From Porticoccus sp. (lineage in GTDB: Bacteria > Pseudomonadota > Gammaproteobacteria > Pseudomonadales > Porticoccaceae), in the NCBI GenBank assembly GCA_023263825.1, contig JALQUJ010000005.1, positions 1 through 32,385 on the forward strand: a DNA stretch of 32,385 bases. Reading direction: 5' to 3'. Below the pieces are notes generated by a model. The model searched no databases. It was given only the letters and a program-made list of their open reading frames with translations, and was not told where the DNA came from. Positions 19,033 to 28,850 of the stretch are shown in pieces. The position numbers and the translations under genes were made by a program. Numbering within the stretch: position 1 is the stretch's first letter; every line of letters begins with the position of its first letter.

Positions 19033-20481
19033 TTAAAATGGGAATTTTCCACCTGGGGGCAAACCGCCGGGAGGCATTCGTCCCCCGGGCATTCCACCAC
19101 CCCCTGGTATTCCTCCTCCAGGGGGCACACCACCGGCCATTCCCTGCATCATCCGCTGCATGCCTTTGCCTTTCATTTTCTTCATCATTTTGCCCATCTG
19201 CTTATGCTGCTTGAGCAAACGGTTAAGATCTTGCAGGGTAGTTCCAGAGCCTTGGGTAATACGGCGTTTACGAGAACCAGAACCGGAACCATTAAGGATT
19301 TCAGGGTTGCTGCGTTCTTTTGGTGTCATAGAATTAATAATGGCTTCCATTTGACCAAATTGCTTGCCCATCTTGGCCTGCTCTGCCATTTGAGCCATAT
19401 TGCCCATACCGGGTAGCTTTTCCATCATACTGGATAAACCGCCCATATTGTTTATTTGCTGTAGCTGGTCACGTAAGTCATTGAGGTCAAATTTCTTGCC
19501 CTTGGCAACTTTTTTCGCCAGTTTGTCCGCTTTTTTACGATCGACTTTTTGTTCAACTTCCTCAATCAGCGACATTACATCGCCCATTCCGAGGATTCGG
19601 GAGGCTATCCGCTCTGGATAAAATGGCTCCAGTGCATCAGTTTTTTCACCCACGCCCAGAAATTTAATCGGCTTTCCGGTTATTTGACGAACGGAAAGTG
19701 CAGCACCACCGCGGGCATCACCATCCACTTTTGTCAGAACCACACCGGTTAACGGCAGCGCATCGTTAAATGCTTTTGCCGTGGTCACTGCATCCTGACC
19801 AATCATGGCATCGATAACGAAAAGGGTTTCAACGGGGTTAACCGCTTTATGTAACTGCTGAATCTCGTTCATCAGTTCATCGTCTACATGGAGACGACCT
19901 GCCGTATCCACCAATAACACATCGGCAAAACTGGTTTTTGCAGACTGCATAGCATTGCGGGCAATATCAATGGGCTTTTGATCAGGGGAGCTGGGGCAGT
20001 AGAGAACATCAACTTCATTAGCCAATGTTTCCAACTGTTTTATTGCAGCGGGACGGTAGACATCCGCACTCACTACCATGACTTTTTTCTTATGACGCTC
20101 TTTCAGGAACTTAGCAAGTTTGGCAACGGAGGTGGTTTTACCTGCACCTTGCAGACCTGCCATCAGAACAACTGCTGGGGGCTGTGCTGCGAGGTTTAGC
20201 TCCTCGTTACTATCCCCCATCACATGTTCAAGTTCAGCCTGAACAATCTTTAAAAATTGCTGCCCCGGATTAAGGCTCTGACTTACTTCCTGCCCTAAAG
20301 CTCTCTGTTTAACACCATCCACAAAAACTTTAACAACAGGCAACGCCACATCCGCTTCGAGCAGTGCCATACGTACTTCACGCAGGGTTTCCTGAATATT
20401 TTCTTCAGTGAGGCTGGCTTTACCAGAGATCTTTTTTAACGAGTGGGATAAGCGGTCGCTCAGATTTTCAAACATCGCCAT
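19033..20481 (-). CDS. ffh: Signal recognition particle protein Ffh (SRP54)
   Basis: MFENLSDRLSHSLKKISGKASLTEENIQETLREVRMALLEADV, GLQGAGKTTSVAKLA, VDTAGRLHVDDELM, LTKVDGDARGGAALS, methionine-rich M domain and a Gly/Pro/Met-rich tail. Confidence 0.97.
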   Translation of the reverse strand: MAMFENLSDRLSHSLKKISGKASLTEENIQETLREVRMALLEADVALPVVKVFVDGVKQRALGQEVSQSLNPGQQFLKIVQAELEHVMGDSNEELNLAAQPPAVVLMAGLQGAGKTTSVAKLAKFLKERHKKKVMVVSADVYRPAAIKQLETLANEVDVLYCPSSPDQKPIDIARNAMQSAKTSFADVLLVDTAGRLHVDDELMNEIQQLHKAVNPVETLFVIDAMIGQDAVTTAKAFNDALPLTGVVLTKVDGDARGGAALSVRQITGKPIKFLGVGEKTDALEPFYPERIASRILGMGDVMSLIEEVEQKVDRKKADKLAKKVAKGKKFDLNDLRDQLQQINNMGGLSSMMEKLPGMGNMAQMAEQAKMGKQFGQMEAIINSMTPKERSNPEILNGSGSGSRKRRITQGSGTTLQDLNRLLKQHKQMGKMMKKMKGKGMQRMMQGMAGGVPPGGGIPGGGGMPGGRMPPGGLPPGGKFPF

Positions 20482-20731
20482 GGGGATTCTATCTTTCCTA
20501 TTGTGCTATCAGTTAATCCAAGTGTTCTAGAACGGTTAATTCGAGGGAATGGGATTATACCTTAAAGCCGCCCTAAAGCACTGGGTGGAAAACAAACCAA
20601 ATATCGTTATTGCTGTGGATATAACCTCTTTGCCCTCTTCTTTAAGGGCCTTCAACCCTTTTCGCCAGAAGACATCTGTGACACACTTTGCTCCTAAAAT
20701 AATTTACTCAGCATCAATAAATGACAGGCTT

Positions 20732-21523
20732 ATGCTAAGCGCCATAGCAGCTATTGCTCTTTACCTTTGTGCCATCCTTTATCAGGTGCTGCAACTTCGC
20801 AAGCACCCCGCACTAAAGGTGGCCTCGTTACAGTTGGTTACCACTCCAGCAGTAGCGTTGCACGGCTACGCCAGTATTCAGTGGGTTTTTACCGATAAAG
20901 GCCTGGATTTTGGGTTATTCCCAATGACAACCGTTATTGTCTTTGCCATTAATTTAATCGTTTTAATTAGTAGCCTGCGTAAACCTGTTCACAGCCTGTT
21001 CTTAATTTTATTTCCCTTGGCTATTCTCACACTTGCGACCACATTATTTATTGGCAGTACCGGAGCCGCATGGGATTCAGTATCGACTCCTATTGGCATC
21101 CATATCTTTGTGTCTATTCTGTCCTACAGCCTGATCACCATTGCCGCATTTCAGGCTCTGCTTTTAGCTTTTCAAAACTGGCGGTTGCGCCACAAACATC
21201 TGGGTAGCTTTTTACAAGCGATTCCTCCCCTTCAAACCATGGAAGCAATGTTATTTGAGGTGTTATGGGCAGGCTTTGGGCTGCTGACATCATCTCTTAT
21301 CACAGGCTTTCTGTTCTTTGATGACTTTTTCGCTCAACATTTGGCCCATAAAGCAGTTTTTTCACTCATTGCATGGGTGCTTTTTGCTATCTTATTGTGG
21401 GGTCGCCACGTCAAGGGCTGGAGAGGAAACACTGCCATTCGCTGGACACTTATCGGCTTCAGCGCCATGGCACTGGCGTACTGGGGTAGCAAGTTTGTTA
21501 TTGAGGTACTACTCAGTCCCTAA
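20732..21523 (+). CDS. Inner membrane protein YpjD-like, cytochrome c assembly (CcsA/HemX-like) family
   Basis: Multi-TM protein starting MLSAIAAIALYLCAILYQVLQLRK, with IGIHIFVSILSYSLITIAAFQALLLAFQNWRLRHK, TGFLFFDDFFAQHLAHKAVFSLIAWVLFAILLWGRHVKGWRGNTAIRWTLIGF. Adjacent and divergent to ffh. Confidence 0.85.
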   Translation: MLSAIAAIALYLCAILYQVLQLRKHPALKVASLQLVTTPAVALHGYASIQWVFTDKGLDFGLFPMTTVIVFAINLIVLISSLRKPVHSLFLILFPLAILTLATTLFIGSTGAAWDSVSTPIGIHIFVSILSYSLITIAAFQALLLAFQNWRLRHKHLGSFLQAIPPLQTMEAMLFEVLWAGFGLLTSSLITGFLFFDDFFAQHLAHKAVFSLIAWVLFAILLWGRHVKGWRGNTAIRWTLIGFSAMALAYWGSKFVIEVLLSP

Positions 21524-21629
21524 CAACATCCATACCATGTTGCCCTCCTCATTTGACATCAACTCTTGCCAATTCAGAAAAACTTCTTCAACATGGCCAA
21601 CCCTATAAGAATATGAGGTTTTTCCTCCG

Positions 21630-22931
21630 TTGGACGATGCTCCTCTGTGGCTGCTATTTACTATACTAGGCAGCCTACTTCTATTATCAGCATTTTTCTC
21701 AAGCTCTGAAACGGCCATGATGTCCCTCAACCGTTATCGGTTGAAGCATTTGCGTAAAAAACATGGCGGCGCACGGCAAGCCTACAAGCTTCTAAAACGA
21801 CCTGACCGCCTTATCGGCATTATTTTAATCGGCAACAATCTGGTTAATATCCTGGCTTCGGCAATTGCCACGGTCATAGCAATTCGCCTTGCGGGTGATA
21901 CTGGCATCTTGGTAGCAACACTACTACTCACTCTTGCCGTGCTTATTTTTTCAGAAGTCACACCAAAAACAGTAGCGGCATTACACCCTGAGGGCATTGC
22001 CTTCACTGCCAGCTATATTTTACGCCCCCTATTAATTTTATTTTACCCGTTTGTTTGGCTGATCAATCATATCTCTAATGGATTACTGCTCATTTTTGGC
22101 GTCAATCCGAAAAAAGGCCGGGATGATGGCTTAAGCAGGGATGAAATCCGCACAGTTGTAGATGTTTCCAGCCAGAAAATTCCTGAACACCAGGATATGT
22201 TGATGAATATTCTGGATCTGGAAACCGTGACCGTAAATGACATTATGGTGCCCCGCAATGAGATTGTGGGACTAAATCTGGAAGATGATATTGAGACCAT
22301 CCTCAACACCATCATCAACTGTGGCTACACCCGTTTGCCAGTATACAAAGGGGACATTAATCAGGTAGTGGGCTTCCTTCACATGAAAAATGTTACTCGA
22401 ATTTTACGAGGTGGCGGTGAAGGGTTAACCAAGGAAGCAGTAAAGCGGTTTACCCGTGAACCTTATTTTGTCCCTGAAAACACACCTTTAAATAAACAGC
22501 TTCTGAATTTTCGAAAAATGCGACGGCGAATTGGATTTGTTGTGGATGAATACGGTGAGGTCGAAGGGCTCGTCACCATGGAAGACCTGCTAGAAGAAAT
22601 TGTTGGAGATTTCACGACAAACAAAGCAGAAGAAAAACAAGAAGAGATCATCAAACTGGAACATAGAATATTTGAAATCGATGGGTCGGCCACAATCCGA
22701 GACATCAACAAAGCCAATCACTGGGATCTACCAACAGATGGGCCAAAAACTATTAATGGCCTGGTACTTGAGCACTTAGAAAACATCCCAGATGGCAACG
22801 TTACTTTTACCATTGGCCACTACCGCTTTGAAACATTGGAGTTAAGCGGTAAAAAAGTTGCCAAATTAAAGGTAAAACGCCTGCTGATTAAAAGTGAGCC
22901 CAAAGAGGATGACGACGAAGACGATAACTAA
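21630..22931 (+). CDS. HlyC/CorC family transporter (CNNM/DUF21 + tandem CBS + CorC_HlyC domains)
   Basis: SAFFSSSETAMMSLNRYRLKHL, VNDIMVPRNEIVGLNLEDDIETIL, YTRLPVYKGDINQVVGFLHMKNV, FVVDEYGEVEGLVTMEDLLEEIVGD. Apparent TTG start. Confidence 0.92.
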   Translation: MDDAPLWLLFTILGSLLLLSAFFSSSETAMMSLNRYRLKHLRKKHGGARQAYKLLKRPDRLIGIILIGNNLVNILASAIATVIAIRLAGDTGILVATLLLTLAVLIFSEVTPKTVAALHPEGIAFTASYILRPLLILFYPFVWLINHISNGLLLIFGVNPKKGRDDGLSRDEIRTVVDVSSQKIPEHQDMLMNILDLETVTVNDIMVPRNEIVGLNLEDDIETILNTIINCGYTRLPVYKGDINQVVGFLHMKNVTRILRGGGEGLTKEAVKRFTREPYFVPENTPLNKQLLNFRKMRRRIGFVVDEYGEVEGLVTMEDLLEEIVGDFTTNKAEEKQEEIIKLEHRIFEIDGSATIRDINKANHWDLPTDGPKTINGLVLEHLENIPDGNVTFTIGHYRFETLELSGKKVAKLKVKRLLIKSEPKEDDDEDDN

Positions 22932-22970
22932 AAACTACTATGCAATAAAAACTGCTATTTAAATAGTGGG

Positions 22971-23153
22971 CTATACAAAGGGATTATTTTTTCTCGATCG
23001 TTCACCAGCTTTTTCAGTCACATCCAAACGTTCACCATCTTCCATTAACAGCCACTCTCTAATTTCTTTAGATGTACGGTAACAGCCAATACAAAGATCA
23101 TCACTGTTCATTGAACAAATGGATACGCAGGGTGATGGGATAGTTCCAGTCAT
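22971..23153 (-). CDS. DUF1289 family Cys-rich protein
   Basis: MTGTIPSPCVSICSMNSDDLCIGCYRTSKEIREWLLMEDGER: SPCVxxC...CxGCxRTxxEIxxW signature. Confidence 0.9.
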   Translation of the reverse strand: MTGTIPSPCVSICSMNSDDLCIGCYRTSKEIREWLLMEDGERLDVTEKAGERSRKNNPFV

Positions 23154-23330
23154 AAATCGGTGCCCATCATAATATTTACAAAATAGTGTGATATGCCCCA
23201 GTTCAGCTACACGATTAAAAATCTCTCACGTGTAAAACAATAAATTTGGGGGCATTTAAATTGAATAAGAATAATTATCCGGTGAATTGATCACAGGTTC
23301 AACCTGTTCACCATCAATACATTTTACAAA

Positions 23331-23954
23331 TTAATGTTTAGATGGCCCTAAATTATCACGATCCGGGTAATGCAGATCGATACCAGCATTCAGAGACCTG
23401 TTAAGAAAATCAGCCAGCACCACTAAAGAAAAACCCCAGATACGGTAACCCTGATAAATATAGCAGGGCATATTCAAACTGTAGTCAGGGCCAGTAAAAT
23501 GATCCACTGTCAGGTTTGATTGATCTAGAAAATATTTAACAGGGACATCAAAAACTGTATCCAGCTCATCAGGATTTGCCTTTAACGGTAAGTTTGCCGG
23601 AATAAGCCCAACATAAGATCTGACACGCATACTATGTCGTGTGTAATTCACAGGCAGACTGGCAATAACCTCAACATGAGTCTCAGGCAAACCTATCTCT
23701 TCTTCCGTCTCACGAAGAGCTGTGGCTAATAAATCTCTATCTCCTGACTCCCACTTTCCTCCGGGAAAAGCCACTTCACCGCGGTGAGAGTTCAAGTGCT
23801 CAGCCCGCTTGGTCAAAATAATTCTGGGATTTTCTACATCCTTAGTAAGTGCTAGAAGGATTGCTGCCTCACCCAAATCATCGTCCACAGGTAAAGGCCG
23901 CTCAACAAGCAGAGGGGACAATCCCTCTGTGATCAATGACAGCAATTGCTTCAC
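23331..23954 (-). CDS. CoA pyrophosphatase-type Nudix hydrolase (NudL/YeaB-like)
   Basis: AAILLALTKDVENPRIILTKRAEHLNSHRGEVAFPGGKWESGDRDLLATALRETEEEIGL: UPF0035/NudL and Nudix box. Confidence 0.9.
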   Translation of the reverse strand: MKQLLSLITEGLSPLLVERPLPVDDDLGEAAILLALTKDVENPRIILTKRAEHLNSHRGEVAFPGGKWESGDRDLLATALRETEEEIGLPETHVEVIASLPVNYTRHSMRVRSYVGLIPANLPLKANPDELDTVFDVPVKYFLDQSNLTVDHFTGPDYSLNMPCYIYQGYRIWGFSLVVLADFLNRSLNAGIDLHYPDRDNLGPSKH

Positions 23955-24089
23955 CTAAATAACCCCTGCATAAAATAACTACCTCACCTGACATTTATAT
24001 ATACTGACAACATACTTTGTTTTTTCAATAAACTGGATTGCAGTATCCTTGGTTTTAACGCCCTTCTTATCAATGATAGCGTGTGATTT

Positions 24090-24656
24090 ATGAATTTTTG
24101 TAGTCAGTGTGGCCAACCTGTTAATTTAAAAATTCCTGAGGGTGATAATCGTGAACGTCACGTCTGTGGCCATTGTGAGACTATCCACTATCAAAACCCG
24201 CGTATTATTGCCGGATGCATTCCAGTTGCTGGCGATCAAGTGCTCCTTTGCCGCCGAGCTATAGAGCCACGCCATGGACTCTGGACGCTGCCTGCAGGGT
24301 TTATGGAAAACGGGGAAACAGCCCTTGAAGGTGCCCTTCGTGAGTGTGAAGAAGAAGCAAATGCCCGTATCGACAACCCTATTCTAAGTGGGGTTTTTGA
24401 TATCCCCCACATTAATCAAGTCTATATGTTTTACCGGGGGCCTATTAGCCCTAATTCTCAGAGCGAGGCAGACTTTAGCCCCGGAATAGAATCGTTAGAA
24501 GTCGAGTTATTTAGAGAAAGTGAAGTCCCATGGGATCAGTTGGCATTTCCCGTCATGGAATTAATGCTGCACCACCATTTTCAAGATAGTAAATCAAACC
24601 TCACTGAAGTAAGGACAGGAACCATAACTAGACCATGGAAAAGCTTGCGCTCTTAA
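24090..24656 (+). CDS. Nudix hydrolase with N-terminal zinc ribbon
   Basis: MNFCSQCGQPV...RHVCGHCETIHYQNPRIIAGCIPV...LWTLPAGFMENGETALEGALRECEEEANA. Confidence 0.9.
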   Translation: MNFCSQCGQPVNLKIPEGDNRERHVCGHCETIHYQNPRIIAGCIPVAGDQVLLCRRAIEPRHGLWTLPAGFMENGETALEGALRECEEEANARIDNPILSGVFDIPHINQVYMFYRGPISPNSQSEADFSPGIESLEVELFRESEVPWDQLAFPVMELMLHHHFQDSKSNLTEVRTGTITRPWKSLRS

Positions 24657-24674
24657 TGTGGATACATTCTCTGC

Positions 24675-24992
24675 TTATAGGTTGATGTCAGCCAATCGCC
24701 AAACATCGTAAGCAGGTTCTTCGTAAGGATGGGCTTTTAACAGGGCCTGAACTGCAGCCTCAACGAGCTCATCCTTACACACCAACTCAACTCTATATTC
24801 ATCAACCGTCTCAAGCCTACCAATCTCGCCTACAAATGGTGAGCTGTCTTGCTGAGGTCTAAATTGTCCGGAGCCCAGTATCTGCCAACAACATTGTTCA
24901 TAATCCCCTATTTGTCCTGCACCAACGCTAAAAATAGCCTCTTTGGTTAATTCTAAATATTCTTCTGGAACATAAAATACCAGTTTATGCAT
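24675..24992 (-). CDS. YqfO/NIF3-associated (NGG1p-interacting-factor-like) family protein
   Basis: MHKLVFYVPEEYLELTKEAIFSVGAGQIGDYEQCCWQILGSGQFRP...AHPYEEPAYDVW resembles the YqfO-type ferredoxin-like insert domain. Confidence 0.8.
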   Translation of the reverse strand: MHKLVFYVPEEYLELTKEAIFSVGAGQIGDYEQCCWQILGSGQFRPQQDSSPFVGEIGRLETVDEYRVELVCKDELVEAAVQALLKAHPYEEPAYDVWRLADINL

Positions 24993-25163
24993 CAAAGTCT
25001 CCCGGTTCTTAAACCACCATCATAGACAACGTCATCCCAACATCTTAACTACAACCATCTCACCAAACCTCACATGAGGTTCACCAAAAATCTATCTGAG
25101 CTATACTGATTTTCAGGACAATTATTCACAATAAATATAACTTTATATTGTTACCACCGCCCT

Positions 25164-25601
25164 ATGCCAAAATTAAATCTAACTATTGCAGAGCAACTTC
25201 GACGCAACTTCGTTGCACTTATAAGTCTTGTTATTGCTGTGAGCAGCCTGTCTTACACTAGTTGGAGGCATGAACAAACGGAAGAAAACCATAACCACCG
25301 TATGGCCGCATTTGAAACCTTACTAAAACTGGGCGAACTACAACAATTGGTCTTTCATCGCCACTACGACAAAGCCGAAGATAAGGGAAACCCTCGCACT
25401 GGATGGTCCTACGTACTCACAATCAGGGATCTGACCACACTGATGCCCGAACCTGTTCCCCAAAGTGCGGACCAATTAGTGGAAACCTGGGGCGATCACT
25501 GGGAGGGACTGGGTAAGAGTCAACAAAGTGCTGATACCATCACTGAAGCGGTAGACGCTACCCGCAATCAAACCCTGATATTACTTAACTCATTGAAATA
25601 A
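25164..25601 (+). CDS. Hypothetical protein with single N-terminal TM segment
   Basis: ORF with one N-terminal hydrophobic helix (FVALISLVIAVSSLSYTSW) followed by a soluble domain; family not recognised. Confidence 0.6.
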   Translation: MPKLNLTIAEQLRRNFVALISLVIAVSSLSYTSWRHEQTEENHNHRMAAFETLLKLGELQQLVFHRHYDKAEDKGNPRTGWSYVLTIRDLTTLMPEPVPQSADQLVETWGDHWEGLGKSQQSADTITEAVDATRNQTLILLNSLK

Positions 25602-25663
25602 AAACAGATAACAACCACACACCAAGTCCCCGCTAGTCATGGCTCTTTATTCCAAGTCCAACA

Positions 25664-25677
25664 GTGATTTAAATCAA
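25664..25677. promoter_or_regulatory. FNR/Anr-like box upstream of feoA
   Basis: GTGATTTAAATCAA: near-perfect match to TTGAT-N4-ATCAA; TGATTTAAATCA is a perfect palindrome. Confidence 0.65.
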
Positions 25678-25738
25678 CCATTCATGTATCAAATAGCCGG
25701 ACAAATCATGTGCTTATTGCTTCTTCCTTCAATATAAC

Positions 25739-25753
25739 TGATAATTATTATCA
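25739..25753. promoter_or_regulatory. Fur box upstream of feoA
   Basis: TGATAATTATTATCA: perfect 7-1-7 inverted repeat of the canonical Fur box, 33 bp before the feoA ATG. Confidence 0.85.
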
Positions 25754-25786
25754 TTTGTAAAGAAGTGTATTTGCCGGCTTATCTTT

Positions 25787-26020
25787 ATGACAACAGCATT
25801 TAATCAACTACAAGTGGGCGATCAAGCTCAAATCAGCGGCTTTAAAGATGTCCCTGAAGCTTATCGAAATCGCCTGATGAGCCTTGGATTAATCCCAGGC
25901 ACTCCCTTTGTGGTGCAACACCGTGCACCGCTAGGTGACCCTGTCGCCATACTGATAAGAGGGTTTCGACTCAGTCTGAGAAGCCATGAAGCAGAAGGAC
26001 TGTTGGTAGATCGGTTATGA
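25787..26020 (+). CDS. feoA: Ferrous iron transport protein A
   Basis: SH3-like FeoA: LQVGDQAQISGFKDVPEAYRNRLMSLGLIPGTPFVVQHRAPLGDPVAILIRGFRLSLRSHEAEGL; 4-bp overlap with feoB. Confidence 0.95.
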   Translation: MTTAFNQLQVGDQAQISGFKDVPEAYRNRLMSLGLIPGTPFVVQHRAPLGDPVAILIRGFRLSLRSHEAEGLLVDRL

Positions 26021-28347
26021 GTCAGGAATTTACTATTGCTCTGGTCGGCAATCCTAACTGTGGCAAAACCACACTATTTAATGCACTTACTGGTGCCCAT
26101 CAAAAAGTGGGCAACTGGCCTGGAGTCACCGTTGAAAAGAAAACCGGGAGCTTCAAGCACGCTGGAGCCAATTTCGAACTGGTTGATTTACCCGGCACCT
26201 ATTCCTTACATGTTTCCTGTGAAGATGACTCTATCGATCAGCAAATTGCGCAGCAATTTGTACTAGAAAACAATGCAGACCTCATCATCAATATCATTGA
26301 TGCTTCAAGCCTTGAGCGGGGGCTCTATCTATCAACACAATTAATGGATGCGGGCCTGCCTCTGGTTATTGCGCTCAATATGATGGATGTGGCCGACCAA
26401 AATGGTATTCATATTGATCCCTATGAACTCTCAGAAAAAATAGGGTTTCCAGTAGTCCCTCTGGTAGCCAGTCGCAGTGAAGGTATTGGCACTTTAATTG
26501 ATATTGCCAGCAACTATCTTATGAAGGATACCGATCGTTCACACCCGATCACTGTATACGAACCTTTAGAAGAAACGACACAACAAATTTTATATTTGAT
26601 GCATCAGTATAAATCTGATTCATCTCGCTTAGGCGCTACTGCAGTACTGGAACGAGATAGAGCCGTTCTCGCACAGTTTCCCGAATATTTATCAACACAA
26701 ATGAATGAATCGGTAGATGAACTTGAGAAACAATTAGGATCTAGTGCAGCTGACGCATTGATTACCGATCGTTACCAATGGATCAATACCATCACAGTGG
26801 ATGCCGTTCATTACGATGAACAAAATAAAAAATCTATCTCGGACCACGTCGACTGCCTATTGCTAAACCGCTACCTCGCATTCCCCGCCTTTCTTGGTGT
26901 GATGTATATGATGTTTATGGTCACCATTAACTTTGGTGGCGCATTCATTGATTTTTTTGATATGGCCGCAGGTGCTATTTTTGTTGAGTTACCGAGACAA
27001 CTGCTAACCGCTATTCACTGCCCTCCCTGGCTCATCGCTTTTATTGCAGATGGTGCAGGTGGTGGCATTCAATTGGTTGCCAGTTTCTTACCCGTAATAG
27101 GCACCCTGTTCCTGTTCCAGACCTTTCTGGAAGACTCCGGTTACATGGCCCGTGCAGCATTTATACTTGACCGATTAATGCACAGCATCGGATTACCTGG
27201 AAAATCCTTTGTACCCCTTGTGGTGGGTTTTGGTTGTAATGTGCCATCTGTAATGGCGAGCCGCACATTGGATACACACCAAGATCGGTTACTGACAACC
27301 CTAATGGCACCCTTTATGTCCTGTGGGGCCAGACTCACTGTTTACATTTTATTTGCTACCGCCTTTTTCCATAAAAACGGTCAAAATGTTGTCTTTGGGT
27401 TGTATATAATTGGTATTGCACTTGCGGTTCTCACTGGATTGTTAGTCCGCAGAAAAATGCTGAGTCGTGATATATCACCTTTTATTATGGAGTTACCTAA
27501 CTACCATGTGCCCACGATAAAAGGTCTGCTTATACACACCTGGCATCGCCTTAAAGACTTTATGGTCCGAGCGGGAAAAGCCATTGTCATTGTTGTTATT
27601 GTTCTGAACTTTGTTAACTCCATTGGAACCGATGGCAGCTTTAACAATGAAAATACCGAACGCTCAATGCTTTCGGCCATTGGCAAAACCATTACACCAA
27701 TTTTTGAGCCATTAGGTGTAAAAGAAGAAAACTGGCCAGCCACTGTTGGGATTTTCAGCGGAATTTTTGCCAAAGAAGTAGTAGTCGGCACCCTTGATGC
27801 ACTTTATTCCGGTATGGCGCGGGATGAGAACACAGCAATTGCACACGATGAGGTCAGTATTCCTGGCCAGCTAAAAGAAGCTATTGCCACCATCCCGGCA
27901 AACCTGGCAGAAGTCAATGAAATGTGGGGAGATCCATTGGGTTTAGGTATTGGCGATTTATCTGATCAAAACGCTACCGCTGATGCACAAGATATTGAGG
28001 TCTCAACTATTACCTTAATGCAGCAATTATTTGATGGGCCTCTGGCTGCATTTAGTTACATTCTTTTTGTTCTACTCTATATGCCATGTGTAGCGACATT
28101 AGGAGCTATCTATAAAGAGGCCGGAGGTGCATGGGCATTTTTCTCTGCCACATGGAATACACTTCTTGCCTACTCTGTAGCTGTCATTGTGTACCAAGCA
28201 GGTAACCTGACCACACAGCCTCAGCAATCACTGTTCTGGATTGGAGGAATGATTCTACTCATGCTTGTCGGCTATTTATTATTGATGCAGTTCGGAAGAA
28301 GACAAGCTCGAAATGACAACCTGATACCTGCTGTTAATTTACATTAA
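26017..28347 (+). CDS. feoB: Ferrous iron transport protein B
   Basis: ALVGNPNCGKTTLFNALTGAHQKVGNWPGVTVEKKTG, DLPGTYSL, NMMDVA; Gate domains EDSGYMARAAFILDRLMHSIGLPGKSFVPLVVGFGCNVP. Confidence 0.97.
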   Translation: MSQEFTIALVGNPNCGKTTLFNALTGAHQKVGNWPGVTVEKKTGSFKHAGANFELVDLPGTYSLHVSCEDDSIDQQIAQQFVLENNADLIINIIDASSLERGLYLSTQLMDAGLPLVIALNMMDVADQNGIHIDPYELSEKIGFPVVPLVASRSEGIGTLIDIASNYLMKDTDRSHPITVYEPLEETTQQILYLMHQYKSDSSRLGATAVLERDRAVLAQFPEYLSTQMNESVDELEKQLGSSAADALITDRYQWINTITVDAVHYDEQNKKSISDHVDCLLLNRYLAFPAFLGVMYMMFMVTINFGGAFIDFFDMAAGAIFVELPRQLLTAIHCPPWLIAFIADGAGGGIQLVASFLPVIGTLFLFQTFLEDSGYMARAAFILDRLMHSIGLPGKSFVPLVVGFGCNVPSVMASRTLDTHQDRLLTTLMAPFMSCGARLTVYILFATAFFHKNGQNVVFGLYIIGIALAVLTGLLVRRKMLSRDISPFIMELPNYHVPTIKGLLIHTWHRLKDFMVRAGKAIVIVVIVLNFVNSIGTDGSFNNENTERSMLSAIGKTITPIFEPLGVKEENWPATVGIFSGIFAKEVVVGTLDALYSGMARDENTAIAHDEVSIPGQLKEAIATIPANLAEVNEMWGDPLGLGIGDLSDQNATADAQDIEVSTITLMQQLFDGPLAAFSYILFVLLYMPCVATLGAIYKEAGGAWAFFSATWNTLLAYSVAVIVYQAGNLTTQPQQSLFWIGGMILLMLVGYLLLMQFGRRQARNDNLIPAVNLH

Positions 28348-28396
28348 CAGCAGTTTGCAAATAAAACGTCTAAGCTTTAGCTAAACTAAAATTCAG

Positions 28397-28801
28397 CTAA
28401 GAAGTAGAAAATTCTTCGACGGCCCGTAAAAGCTGACGACAAGTAACCTGCCCTACCAACTTGCCATCTTGAACTACAGGACAACGACGGTAACCTCGTT
28501 TCAGCATTTCCTGTGCTACATCCACAATATCTGCATGTGGCGACACAGAAAAAAGATCGGTAGTCATAAATTAACTGACTGGTCCGACACTGGTTTCCTC
28601 GTTATAAATCGCACTCAAAATGGCATTTAAACAATCCATTTCAGATAACATTCCAACCAGATGGTTTTCTTCATCAACCACACACATCCCTGAAATTTTA
28701 TATTCAAGAATAGCGTTTATGGCATCAAAAAGGTCGGTATCAGCTTTCACCTTTACTTGGTTTGTAAGCATATAGTCTTGGAGTTCTACTGAATGCAGCA
28801 T
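28397..28801 (-). pseudogene. Tandem CBS-domain protein interrupted by an in-frame TAA
   Basis: MLHSVELQDYMLTNQVKVKADTDLFDAINAILEYKISGMCVVDEENHLVGMLSEMDCLNAILSAIYNEETSVGPVS[TAA 28571-28573]FMTTDLFSVSPHADIVDVAQEMLKRGYRRCPVVQDGKLVGQVTCRQLLRAVEEFSTS*. The second CBS motif continues in the same frame. Confidence 0.85.
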
Positions 28802-28850
28802 AAATAAGACCTCTTTATTTTTTTACTTACTTTTAGAATATAAAACATTT

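Noticed and set aside
19033-19200. G/P/M-rich repetitive sequence at the ffh 3' end as a possible tandem repeat or slippage element
   Set aside because: Consistent with the Met/Gly-rich C-terminal tails common in bacterial Ffh proteins; not a separate element.
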